In this document: positions 21,811 through 31,446 of the stretch, in pieces
How positions within the stretch are numbered: position 1 is the first letter of the stretch
Layout of the letters: each line of letters begins with the position of its first letter
Source of the DNA: Megamerina dolium
Lineage: Eukaryota; Arthropoda; Insecta; Diptera; Megamerinidae
DNA length: 64,000 nt
Assembly (NCBI GenBank): GCA_963854835.1
Contig: OY978526.1
Location: 59,143,149-59,207,148 of the forward strand
Direction: 5' to 3'
Notes under the pieces: model-generated
Told to the model about the DNA's origin: nothing
Seen by the model: the letters and a program-made list of their open reading frames with translations, nothing else
The model's database searches: none
Position numbers and translations under genes: made by a program

Positions 21811-23182
21811 CTAACAGGAAATGATTAGGTGTAAGTGCCTCTTCCTCTTCGTGGTCGATAGGATATAAGTTAATGGGCGAGAGTTAATCATTATCTCCAC
21901 CTCCATTAAAATCGCACGTAAAAGTTCGTCGTTCGGGCGACTAGTTGTCAAAATCCGTTGAAATACGTCCTTTACTGAGCGAACTAGCCGCTTCCAAGCT
22001 CCACCCATGTGTGGCGACGCTGGTGGTATAAAACGCCAATTGGTTGCAGCAGAAGTGAAGTTTTTCGTTAGCAGATTTTTATCTAGGAGAGAAAATGCTG
22101 ACTTCAACTACCTCTCAGCGCCTTTCAAGTTTGTGCCGTTGTCACTCCATATCTCCAACGGTCTGCCTCTGCGCGCCATAAAATTGCGAACGGCGAGAAT
22201 ACAGGAGTCTGTTTTGAGCGAGTATGCAATTTCGAGATGCACCGCTCTGGTTGTTAAGCAAGTGAACAAAACCCCGTATCTTCTTTCTGTGCTTCTTTTA
22301 ACCGTGACCATAAGTGGACCAAAGTAGTCGACGCCTACATAGGAAAACGGACGACATATTGCAGAGGTGCGGGCAGAAGGCAAGCAGGCCATCCTAGGTG
22401 GTTGGGGTTGAACTCTTCTGTTTTTACAAATCTGGCAATTTCGTCGAATTTTATTGGCCACGATGCGAAGTTTTATAATCCAATAAGACTGTCGGATTTC
22501 ATTGACGACTGTCTCCAAGCTACCGTGCTGATATTTTACGTAGAAGTGGTTTATAATTAGATGCGTAATGTGGTGGTTGTGTGGTAATAATACTTGGTCC
22601 GGTCGGCCTAATATTTTAACTCTGCCATCAATTCGCAAAATGCCACAGTCATCTATATAGGGTGATAGTTTAAAAATTTTGCTGGATTTGTCAACAACAC
22701 CCCCAGCTGCCAAAGATGCTATAGAGTCTTTGAAGTCGTCGTATTGGGCTTTCCTCCAAAGAAAGCATTCTGCTTTACGAAAATCTTTAGTACCCGGAAC
22801 ATTACCTAAAAATTGATTTTCTCGAATTACTGTTAACCAAATCCGAGCATAATACAAAGTCATAGCGGTTGCTCGAAGAAGACGATTCCAAGTTGAAAAT
22901 CTCTCAGGTTCGGGCACTACTAGAAGCCGTTCTGAAGTCAAGTGATGAGCACCAATAAACTGTGGACGCAGCTCTTCAGTTGGAAACTTCGCAGCTCAAC
23001 GGGCACAGGCCATTCGCTACGCGGAAGGTACAAAAAGGATGGCCCATTAAACCATTGGATGTTGTTAGAAAGGTCTGGTTCACCATGCCATTTGGTGCCT
23101 TCATCAGCGACATTAGCTGCAGTTGGAACACAGTGCCATTCCTTGACGTCGGTCAATTCCCAAATCTCACTGACTCGGTTCA
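21811..23182 (-). pseudogene. BEL RNase H remnant and integrase
   Basis: The first residues (RVSEIWELTD, VPTAANVADEGTKW) are the C-terminal end of a BEL RNase H. After a frameshift near 22940 comes integrase: HHCC finger (HHITHLIINHFYVKYQHGS…CQIC), first Asp in YVGVDYFGPLMV, second Asp in IWSDNGTNLKG, then after another shift near 22107 the Glu in SPHMGGAWKRLVRSV. The two aspartates are 61 residues apart, a useful standard for the shortened integrase at 44561-44662. The Glu position reads Lys (AWKRL versus usual WE), so the catalytic Glu seems mutated. Confidence 0.82.
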
Positions 23183-23655
23183 TTTTCGCCTGCATATAAA
23201 GATTTTATAGGAGATCCAAGCGCAGCATTATTTAACCCAATCAGCAGTTGTGGTGCAGCGTTTGTATAGGACTGCAATGGCAAACCTTTCAAGTATTTGA
23301 AATCTGACTGCAGTTTGGCAGCGTTAAGCGATTGAATAGGCAAGTCGAGTTTTTTAATTGAGCGAACGCCTTTAAGCGCGAATTTCGTATTGCTATTCTT
23401 AGGTGATATGGCTAGGTCAACCACAACAGACTCGTCTTCATACCGGTGTATATCACCAGTCCAACGTATACAGAGTGGTTGTGGTGTACCTGTTACGTTT
23501 AGTTTTTTCAACAGCTCTTCGTCAATGAGTGTAAGGGACGAGCCATCATCTATGAAAGCATAAGTTGACACTCTACGATTACCCGAGTGTAGAACTACAG
23601 GAAGTATTCGAAACAGCGTGCTTCTACCGCTAGAATTATGCATATTAACATTGAC
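23183..23655 (-). pseudogene. BEL aspartic protease region
   Basis: On the minus strand it reads NVNMHNSSGRSTLFRILPV, then the active site AFIDDGSSLTLI, then KSLYAGE where the frame meets the deletion junction. The DDGSS form of the active-site motif is usual in BEL/Pao. The continuous frame back to 23805 runs through the SINE and is not native. Confidence 0.8.
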
Positions 23656-23668
23656 ATGCCGCGCACTG

Positions 23669-23973
23669 TTGGTACGGTGCCGTAGCTCAGTGGTTAGTCT
23701 GTTCGCCTTCTGATCTGTAGTTCGTGGTTCAATCCCCGGCTGATGCATAACAAATTTAATATCGATAAGATTTTTCTTTCGAATGGTACCCACCTTGGTC
23801 GGCAAGGAATTGGCAATTCTTCCGACAGTAACAACTTGCCATGAAAAAGCTTCTTAAAGAACTCTGTGACAACTAAAATAAGTAGGTCCCTTCTAATACT
23901 GCCCAAAAATTTAAGACGCACAACAGTAATGGAAGAGAAGCTCGGCCAATGAGCCCTTTGGGGCTTTAAGTGC

Positions 23974-24062
<89 letters not shown>
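23669..24062 (+). mobile_element. tRNA-derived SINE with 13-bp target duplication
   Basis: The 394-bp insert starts near a tRNA-like head with an A box (TAGCTCAGTGG, 23683-23693) and a B box (GGTTCAATCCC, 23726-23736), the internal RNA polymerase III promoter. A body of about 240 bp follows and it ends in a (TA)n tail. ATGCCGCGCACTG is duplicated at 23656-23668 and 24063-24075. It interrupts the BEL Gag/protease frame exactly between SARH and SARH. The head resembles tRNA-Arg (loop CTTCTGA) but the acceptor does not pair, so it is not a working tRNA gene. Two related fragments are at 27762-27873 and 49118-49255. Confidence 0.9.
23976..24062. repeat. (TA)n tail of the SINE
   Basis: About 87 bp of TA at the SINE 3' end, inside the target duplication, so the TA run arrived with or grew from the SINE tail. 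Confidence 0.93.
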
Positions 24063-24068
<6 letters not shown>

Positions 24069-24075
24069 CGCACTG

Positions 24076-25368
24076 GCACCCGATTTGAGCTTTTTTGACG
24101 CGTTCACAGCATCAGTACCAACTATCTTTGGGTTGTGTAATAAAGGATGATGAGTGCGAATGCAACCATTAACGTTGCATGTTGCGGTCGATTTACAGCA
24201 ATTTGTCGAGTGCTTCATCAAGCATCGGTGGCATAATTTTAGTTTGCGGACTATCTGCCACTTCTGACTACGCGGCATTACCTTAAAGTAGTTACAATTA
24301 GAGATATCACTGCAATTTGCTTCGCAAACGATACATCTTACCGAATCAAAGTGATGATAAATAGCGCCTCGTTTGCGGACCCGTGGCGACTCCTTTGGCA
24401 TGATAACGCAATTCGCACCTTGTGCTAGCTGGAAAAGCCAATCGCTGAAATGTTGTAAATTACAGGCCGCCAAGCTTCGTTTATGCATTCCCCAATATGC
24501 TGGTAGAAGCCCAGGCAATTTCGAAACCAGCCTCTGTTCAAATGGCTACTCAGGCCTGACACCGACATCGTTGCACAGATGTTTTGCACTTCTACGGCAA
24601 AGTCCTCAATTGATTCCAGCTGGCTCTCTGACGGTGACGGCAGCTCACAAATTTGTCGCTGTAGAACGCTGATGATCAATTCAGGTCGTCCAAATCGCAT
24701 TTGAAGGTTAGAAATAATTTTGTGCACGCATGAAGAGTGCAGCAATAGATTTTTAACTGCATTGCGCGCTGGACCTTCCAATGCTTGCCGTAGCCTTAGC
24801 AGATTCTCTTCGTCAGAGAATCCACAAACCTCTGTCGATTGGATATAAGCAGCATAAAACAACGGCCACTCGCTTGGCTGACCGACATACTGGAAGGAGA
24901 TATATTGAATGGTGCAACAGAATTCGGAGGCAGCTGCCTTGTCTGCGTTGTATGTGTCGCTGAACCTTGCATCGATATTGAAAGTCTAGGCATAGTATAT
25001 TGCCTTTCATCTGGTTCATCGTCGAATCCAATTGCATCGATGCGATCCAGAAAGCTGTACTGTTGTCTTAGTATAGCCTCTCTCTGCTTTAAGACTTCAC
25101 TCTGCTTCTGTAACAGTTCGGCCCGACGGCGAAGCCCTTGCGAGGTGGCAGAGCTTATTGAGTAAGCGGGGCTGGCTGGCTGGTTGTCCTGACGCAGTAT
25201 GTGATTGGCTGATATAGAATGCAATCCGTTAGAATCGAAAGGAGCTACAGATATGTCAGCATCCAAGTTGCTGGGTAGCATTACAGGAACACGTGCAACT
25301 CCATCATTAATGTCATGCTCTCCCTGTTCCCCTGGCAAGTTTGTCGGAGCGAGAGGATTACTTGCCAT
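24076..25368 (-). pseudogene. BEL Gag region, frameshifted
   Basis: From the ATG at 25368 (MASNPLAPTNLPGEQGEHD) the frame has a coiled stretch rich in Gln/Arg/Leu (about 85-115: AELLQKQSEVLKQREAIL). A frameshift near 24880 moves coding to the frame with SEWPLFYAAYIQSTEVCGF and LRLRQALEGPARNAVKNLL, the DUF1759-type Gag core of BEL elements. Another shift leads to zinc-knuckle sequences (CHRCLMKHSTNC, CNVNGCIRTHHPLLH) ending at the SINE insertion. The core before SEWPLF is also shortened. Confidence 0.8.
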
Positions 25369-25537
25369 TTGATAGCTTGTCGAGGCAGCAGAATTAGAGG
25401 CAGTGGTGATACTGGCACCACAGCGAAATTGGTTATCACAGCAGACGTCTCAAGTATATTCGTATTAGCCCGTGATATTGCAATTGGCAATGGTTTAATT
25501 TAATACAAGAAGTGAAGACAGAATGAATTTTTTAAGA

Positions 25538-25867
25538 TATTAAAAAAGTCGAGAATTTTTGACAATTTTCAAAAATGACATTTAATTCATTTAAATTTAC
25601 TTTAATTAGAAATTTATTCAATATTATATTTATTATATAAAAATGAATTAAATTCCTTTCCTTTAGAACAAATTAAAAAATTCAGTCTATTCAACTCTGC
25701 CTTCGGTGTTCTTCTGCCTCGTGTCATTCATGCTGCCGTCGCTTGATCAAATTACTGTTCGTCGAATTACTGCTCCCCTTTTAACTTTTTGACCAATCAG
25801 CATTCACCACGCATACCAATTGTTACGTTGGACTTACATCAACTGCGCTGCCAGATCGTTCGTAACA
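25538..25867 (-). repeat. 5' LTR of the BEL element
   Basis: 330 bp partner of 21399-21728. It is followed on the plus strand by the GGCGC duplication. Confidence 0.93.
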
Positions 25868-25872
25868 GGCGC

Positions 25873-26928
25873 TATCGGATAAAATCCGCACATACATATA
25901 TAAAGCTAGAGGACTGAAAAACAGCAAATACGTACTTACCAATACGTTACTTTGTTTGGAAATTGGTGCTGTCAAGAGAAAACTCAGCATACATCCAACA
26001 TATAATATTTATTTTTTCGAAACTATGTCCGTCAATTTTAATTCTCTGAACTGAAATTAAGATTCCCAATTTTGTTTAGATTTTTTTCATTCTGTTAAAC
26101 AAAAATCAGATGATTTTGTTTTTGCTGATGCCATAGATGTTTTATATATTGGGTCACTAAAATCTTCTCAACTATTAAATGCTGTCTGAGGTGTCATCAT
26201 GTCTTATTGTCATGTAGTGAAACTCTGCATTAACGTGAATCTAGATAAGAGGAACATTAGAAATTTCACGTTTTAGATTTTTAAAAAAGTTGTTCAAAAT
26301 ATGTAGAAGTTATGGTCAACTGGGTACTTATTGTTGTCCCATAAATTCATATATATGTATATGTAGGTGCCTACATATACATATACTAGTGCTACTATAG
26401 ATGTTGTCACTATTTCTATATTGTCATTGTGATTGCGGTCTCGTTGCCATCATTATAATTGTTCTTATTGTGGTTGTCGCTGATACATATATTCCTATGT
26501 ATGCATATAAAATGTCATATACTGCATATCCACCTTACCATAAATATAGTTACAATATATGCATGTTGGTAATGGGTATGACACAAGTTGATGAATATGA
26601 GAGTCAGACAAACGGTGTGCTGGTACCAGTCTTGCTGCTGTATTAACTTAGCGGAACTATGTACATATTTCAATCAATTGTCTTTTTAATGTGCATATAT
26701 ATCGTAGTATATAGAAGCATATGTAAGTCTATAGCTGTAGTTATTGCTCTTCTTCTTCATTTTAATCTTAAATTGTGTCCCTACATATTGCTTTTACGTA
26801 TTCATATGCACTATATAAGTGCATACGACATATGTATATGCATTTCTTTAGTCACATTAAATATTGTTAGTACTCGTATATGTATATTGTATTGTCTCGT
26901 CATGGTCTCGAGTGGTTTTTCACTTTTT
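25873..26928. other. Unassigned AT-rich stretch
   Basis: About 1 kb with no homology I recognise. The open frames at 26401-26646 and 26659-27030 are hydrophobic, lack family motifs, and are set in palindromic ATATGCATAT-rich DNA; I do not call them genes. Confidence 0.5.
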
Positions 26929-28995
26929 ATACCCTGCATAATGCAATATGCATGGTATATTCATTTCGGTCAATGTTTGTGTCCACTTGAAGGAATCTCC
27001 GGAGATATAGACATAGATATATATTCGTGATCAGCGTCGATTAAATTTTCGATTTAACGATGTCCGTCCGTCCATCCGTCTGTCTGTCACCTGGCTGGTT
27101 CGCACGATAACTTGAGTAAATATTGAGCTATTTCGATGAAATTTGCCATAAGTAATCTATAATCCAAGGGTACGGAGGGGATTGATATTGGGCATGATCG
27201 GCCAATAACCACGCCCACACCAAGCATTCAAAGCGACTAACCTCGAAATTTTCAAAATCTTTAACTTGCTATAACTCACATAATATAAGACTTGGGACAA
27301 CAATATTTGGCACATATACTTATATTATACTACTATATAACCTCGCCAAAAGTGGTTGAGCCACGCCTACTTTTTATAGTAGCTCTCATACAAAGTGTCT
27401 GTACTTCTTTTAAATTGAAACAGCTGTAACTTCTACAATCTTCCGTCCAGAATAACCATAATTGACATTTAGATTAATATGGTAGTCGGAAATAATATGG
27501 CAGAAAATCAGTGTGCCACGCCCACTGCTTTTTGGATCTCCCATACAAAGTTGCGGAAATTAAAAAAAATGTTACCGGTTATAACTTGCAAACTATTCAG
27601 CGTAGAATAACAAGATTTAAGGTATGGAATAGTATTGTACGAGCAACTAGACTCACTTGAAATGGGCGCACCACGCCCACTGTTTACCGTAGCCCCCATA
27701 CAAATTTTAAATTGAAACAGCTGTAACTTCGGCAGTCTTCTGTCTAGAATAACCATAATTGACAAAAAATAAATAAATAAATATTTGGCACTTAAAGCCC
27801 CAAAGGGCTCATTGGCCCAGCTTCTCTTCCATTACTGTTGTGCGTCTTAAATTTTGGACAGTATTAGAAGGTACTTTTTAGCGTAGCTCTCATACAAAGT
27901 GTCTGTACTTCTTTTAAATTGAAACAGCTGTAACTTCTACAATCTTCCGTCCAGAATAACCATAATTGACACTTAAATTAATATCGTAGTCGGCAAAAAT
28001 CTGGCAGAAAATCAGTGTGCCACGCCCACTCCTTCATGAGTCTCCCATACAAAGTCAAGGGAATTAAACTAAAACTTTTAAGCTCCATAACTTACAAACC
28101 ATTTAGCGTAGGACAACGAGATTTAAGGTATGGATATTGTACGAGCAACTAGGGTCATAGGAAATGGGCGCGCCATGCCCACTGTTTATTGCAGCCCCCA
28201 TACAAAATAACTGAAATTCTTTTAAATTTAAACAGCTGTAACTTCGGCAATCTCCTGCCTAAAATAACCATAATTGACACTTTGATTAATATCGTAGTCG
28301 GAAATAATCTGGCAGAAAATCAGTGTGCCACGCCCACTCCTTCATGAGTCTCCCGTACAAAGTCGAGGGAATTAAACTAAAACTTTTAAGCTCCATAACT
28401 TACAAACCATTTAGCGCAAAAGAACGAGATTTTAGGTATGTATTAGTATTGTAGGAGCAACTAGACTCACAGGAAATGGACGCGCCACGCCCACTGTTGA
28501 TAGTAGCCGCCATACAAAATGACCTAATTTCTTTTAAATTGAAATAGCTGTAACTTCTGTATGCTTCTGTCTAGAACAATCATAATTAACACTTAGGTTA
28601 ATATGGTAGTCGGAAATAATCTGCCGAAAAATGAGCGTACCATGCCCACTTCTTATTGGGGCTCCCATACAAAGTTGAGGAAATTAAACAAAAATGTTAA
28701 CCACCATAACCTAGAAACTATTCAACGTAGGACACCAAGTTTAAGGTGTGGATTAACGTTGAAAAATTAATTGGATTTACTAGAAAGTGGTAAGCCACCC
28801 CCACTTTTATATAGCTCCCATACTAAGCCTCGGAATTATCTTAAAATCCTTTTACTTGGTCAAAGTCAACCATATTTCGGGTGTAAATTAGTAGTATATG
28901 AAAAAATTGTTTCTCGAAAAGTGGAAATAAAAGAAAAGTTGGATATTCGAGTAAACTTTTTATATATAAATCTACATATGCAGGGTATAGTTTGG
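26929..28995. repeat. Interspersed repeat with inverted ends and ~300-bp internal repeats
   Basis: It begins TTTTTATACCCTGCATA and ends TATGCAGGGTATAGTT, an inverted pair. The interior holds about five degenerate copies of a unit containing CAGCTGTAACTTC, ATAACCATAATTGACA, CCACGCCCACT and CCCATACAAA; the CAGCTGTAAC motif recurs at about 27421, 27718, 27924, 28244 and 28547, roughly every 300 bp except where a SINE fragment replaces part of a unit. No ORF is supported. Family unknown; repeats starting with TATACCCTGCA are common in fly genomes. Confidence 0.7.
27762..27873 (-). mobile_element. 5'-truncated SINE fragment
   Basis: 27786-27873 is the reverse complement of the last ~88 bp of the SINE body at 23885-23973. 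Its tail, on the left, is (AAAT)n rather than (TA)n. The head with its A and B boxes is missing. It replaces part of one internal unit of the surrounding repeat. Confidence 0.85.
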
Positions 28996-29004
28996 TCGGC
29001 CCCA

Positions 29005-29371
29005 GCCGACTGTAAGGAGATTTTTTTTATATTACATACTCGTAATATTTCTGTTGTATTGTTTATTATCACTTGACATAGTATTTTAATGACATTGTGA
29101 TGGATTGCAATTCATTCGATTCTCTCGGTTGGTTGGTTGGTTTATTGACAATTTTTTCCAAACCATATTTGTATTCAATTTTTAATTTTTTTTCTTATCA
29201 TCCAACCAAGCATCGTTTTATACATACATACATATCAACTGCTATCCAGTTTTACAATTATAATTATAATATATAGACAATGAACAAATATAGAATTCGC
29301 TACGTGAGATGAATTTTTCTATTTTCTATAGGAGTTTTAACCGTTTTAGAATGTATTTGAAAACACAACTT
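29005..29371. other. Unassigned spacer
   Basis: AT-rich, with a short GGTT run near 29130-29147. No gene recognised. Confidence 0.5.
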
Positions 29372-29588
29372 TGTCTAAATCCCTTTAGACAAGCCATATG
29401 GCCAGTCCCTGAAAGAAGGAAGTAAAAATAATGAAATAGTATTTATAAAATGAATTAATGATACTTACCATTTTTACTTACCTTACCTTGCATACTTACC
29501 ATATGGCAACCCAACTCTCCACATAAATTCCCCATTTATGTTTTTGGGTTTTCGCGGTTCGCGTTATGATCGACCGATGTTATTATAT
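29372..29588 (+). repeat. First part of the split BEL 5' LTR
   Basis: Begins TGTCTAAATCCC and matches 46019-46236 with two visible substitutions. It stops at GTTATTATAT, exactly where the gypsy LTR begins. Confidence 0.75.
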
Positions 29589-30025
29589 TGTAACGAGTAT
29601 CGATAGTTGATTACTCATCACTATTGTGACTGACTCTATTGGCAGCATCGAAACGAATGTCAACAAAAAGAAATAAGCGATAACCAGAACAAGCCAACGA
29701 GAAAGGAAGAGAAGAATCTCGATAAAGGAAGATTCTGGGGTGTTGCCAACAGAGTATAAATAGAGCCAGTGTTGAGAAGAAAAATCAATCTAATTCCGAA
29801 CGTGATTGCGAAAACATTTATACAGAGGCAAAAGTTGCAAGTACATTTAAGTGTTATAGTAAATAGTTGATTGTAAACAGTGTTGATTGTAAATAGAGAT
29901 TATTAAATAAATTGTTGCTGTATATAGTTGTATAAAATAAGTGTTGCAGTTATCATTAACAGAATCCAGTGATCGAACAAGGTAATTCAAATAGAATTAA
30001 ACGTTCACAGAATAAAAACGTAACA
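29589..30025 (+). repeat. 5' LTR of the 5.9-kb gypsy element
   Basis: 437 bp. A TATA box TATAAATA lies at 29755-29762, and an AATAAA-like signal (ATTAAATAAA) at about 29903-29912. Confidence 0.95.
29755..29762 (+). promoter_or_regulatory. TATA box in the gypsy 5' LTR
   Basis: TATAAATA sits 167 bp into the LTR, followed about 25-35 bp later by AAATCAATC, a plausible initiation area. The same box is at 35235-35242 in the 3' LTR. Confidence 0.6.
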
Positions 30026-30027
30026 AT

Positions 30028-30047
30028 TGGTGTCAGAAGTGGGATTC
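30028..30047 (+). promoter_or_regulatory. Primer-binding site, tRNA-Leu
   Basis: TGGTGTCAGAAGTGGGATTC, two bases after the LTR, is complementary over 20 nt to the 3' end of fly tRNA-Leu including CCA. Confidence 0.85.
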
Positions 30048-30054
30048 TGTAAAA

Positions 30055-31446
30055 ATGGTGAAAATTGACCAACTAAAAGTGGACCAGCTTAAAAAGCTGT
30101 TGGTAGAGATGAATCTATCGTCATCAGGTGCAAAGGCGGAACTGCTGGTGAGGCTGAGGAAAGTCACGGAGGCTAAGGGAATTAATGTAGAAGAACATGA
30201 GTTCTTTGAGGAAGACGATATACATGCAGTTGTGCACGCCGAGAAAGAGAGTAAGGTAGATTCGAGTGGTCAACTCATGGAATTTATGAAATCCATGATG
30301 CAACAGCAGCAGCAGCAACTGCAAGGAATTAATGCGAAGTTTCAAGAACATTCGGTACGTCAAGAAAACGCTATGGGAGAATTCCAGAAAACAATTGACT
30401 CCAAGCTTCAAGAACATTCGGCTCGTCAAGAACATGTCATCGAAAAACTACAAAAGGGAATTGAGATTAGATTTCAGGAAATTTCCGGAGCTATTAATGA
30501 CAAAGTCACAGAGCTGAAAAAACATGTGGATGATTTGGATGATAAGCTGAAGGAACATGTAGACAGACATGATGACTTGGAAGAAAAGCTTGAGAAATTA
30601 GAGCGCGAACTTAATAAAATAAAAATAAGTGGAGCAACCACATCAGTGATAAGAGAGTCAACTACAATTAAACTAAAGCCACCAATATTTGACGGAAGCA
30701 CGCCATTCAACATCTTCAAGCTTCAATTCGAGACAACAGCTTCGAAGAATCAATGGGATGACAGCGACAAGACTGCTGCTTTAATAGTCGCATTAAAAGG
30801 TAATGCTTCCGAAGTGTTACAGATGATTCCAGAGAAAGATCGGGGTAGCTACCAATCACTGATGGACACACTCCAGCGAAAATATGGAAATGAATACAAG
30901 AGTCAATTACATCGAGTGGAATTGAGATCGCGAGTGCAACGGAGTAATGAGAGCCTTCAGGAATTCGCTTCCGATATTGAGCGCTTATGTCATCTAGCGT
31001 TCTCCGGTAATTCGGAAGAGTTCGTCGAAAAAATAAAAATAGAGGCATTCATAGATGGCATACGTGATGGAGAGACAAAGCGTGCCCTAGTCATGTCACC
31101 CAGGAATACTTATGCCGAAACAGTCAGTAGTGCCTTGACATATGAAGCCGCCAGTTTGATGTGTCGACCAATGCCACGGGTACGCCAACTAGAAACAGAA
31201 ACAGCAGATCTGGTTGAAGCAGTGTGTCAGGCATTCAAATCTGTAGTGCAGCCTGAAGGAAGAACAACAGGTCGACGCGAAAACAAATTTACTGGTAAGT
31301 GCTTTATTTGCGACAAACCAGGACACATGGCGCGTGACTGCCGTCTACGACGAAAGCGATCAAGATCGAATTCTCCAGGAAGACAAAAGAAGGAGAATAA
31401 GGTGGATAGCGATCGCTCCACTAACACAAATCCATCGTTAAACTAA
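30055..31446 (+). CDS. gag: Gag with N-terminal SAP motif, coiled coil, capsid domain and CCHC knuckle
   Basis: 463 residues from an ATG only 8 nt after the primer site. Residues 7-40 (LKVDQLKKLLVEMNLSSSG then AKAELLVRLRKV) match the SAP DNA-binding motif, including the conserved Leu pattern, Gly and KAELLVRL. Residues about 75-190 form a long heptad-rich coiled coil with a Gln run (QQQQQQ) and three near-repeats of KFQEHSVRQEN type. Residues about 200-370 are a Ty3/gypsy Gag capsid (PPIFDGSTPFNIFKLQFE, LKGNASEVLQMI, LQEFASDIERLCHLAF). CFICDKPGHMARDC at 416-429 is the RNA-binding knuckle. The frame ends on TTA AAC TAA, which overlaps the frameshift site for pol. Confidence 0.95.
   Translation: MVKIDQLKVDQLKKLLVEMNLSSSGAKAELLVRLRKVTEAKGINVEEHEFFEEDDIHAVVHAEKESKVDSSGQLMEFMKSMMQQQQQQLQGINAKFQEHSVRQENAMGEFQKTIDSKLQEHSARQEHVIEKLQKGIEIRFQEISGAINDKVTELKKHVDDLDDKLKEHVDRHDDLEEKLEKLERELNKIKISGATTSVIRESTTIKLKPPIFDGSTPFNIFKLQFETTASKNQWDDSDKTAALIVALKGNASEVLQMIPEKDRGSYQSLMDTLQRKYGNEYKSQLHRVELRSRVQRSNESLQEFASDIERLCHLAFSGNSEEFVEKIKIEAFIDGIRDGETKRALVMSPRNTYAETVSSALTYEAASLMCRPMPRVRQLETETADLVEAVCQAFKSVVQPEGRTTGRRENKFTGKCFICDKPGHMARDCRLRRKRSRSNSPGRQKKENKVDSDRSTNTNPSLN

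Larger units (their letters stand above)
21399..25867 (-). mobile_element. BEL/Pao retrotransposon, internally deleted
   Basis: Two 330-bp LTRs flank a minus-strand interior. The 5-bp target duplication GGCGC lies at 21394-21398 and 25868-25872, as expected for BEL/Pao. Gag, protease, the end of RNase H and integrase are recognisable but the reverse transcriptase is gone, several frameshifts occur, and a SINE sits in the gag/protease part. At 4.5 kb it is about 2 kb shorter than a usual BEL. I found no primer-binding site next to the 5' LTR (25537 downward). Confidence 0.92.

Noticed and set aside
23683..23745. tRNA gene on the plus strand
   Set aside because: A and B boxes are present but acceptor and D stems do not pair, and it is the head of a SINE with target duplication.
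26401..27030. Two hydrophobic open frames
   Set aside because: No motifs, simple-sequence context, and no sign of splice sites or homologues.
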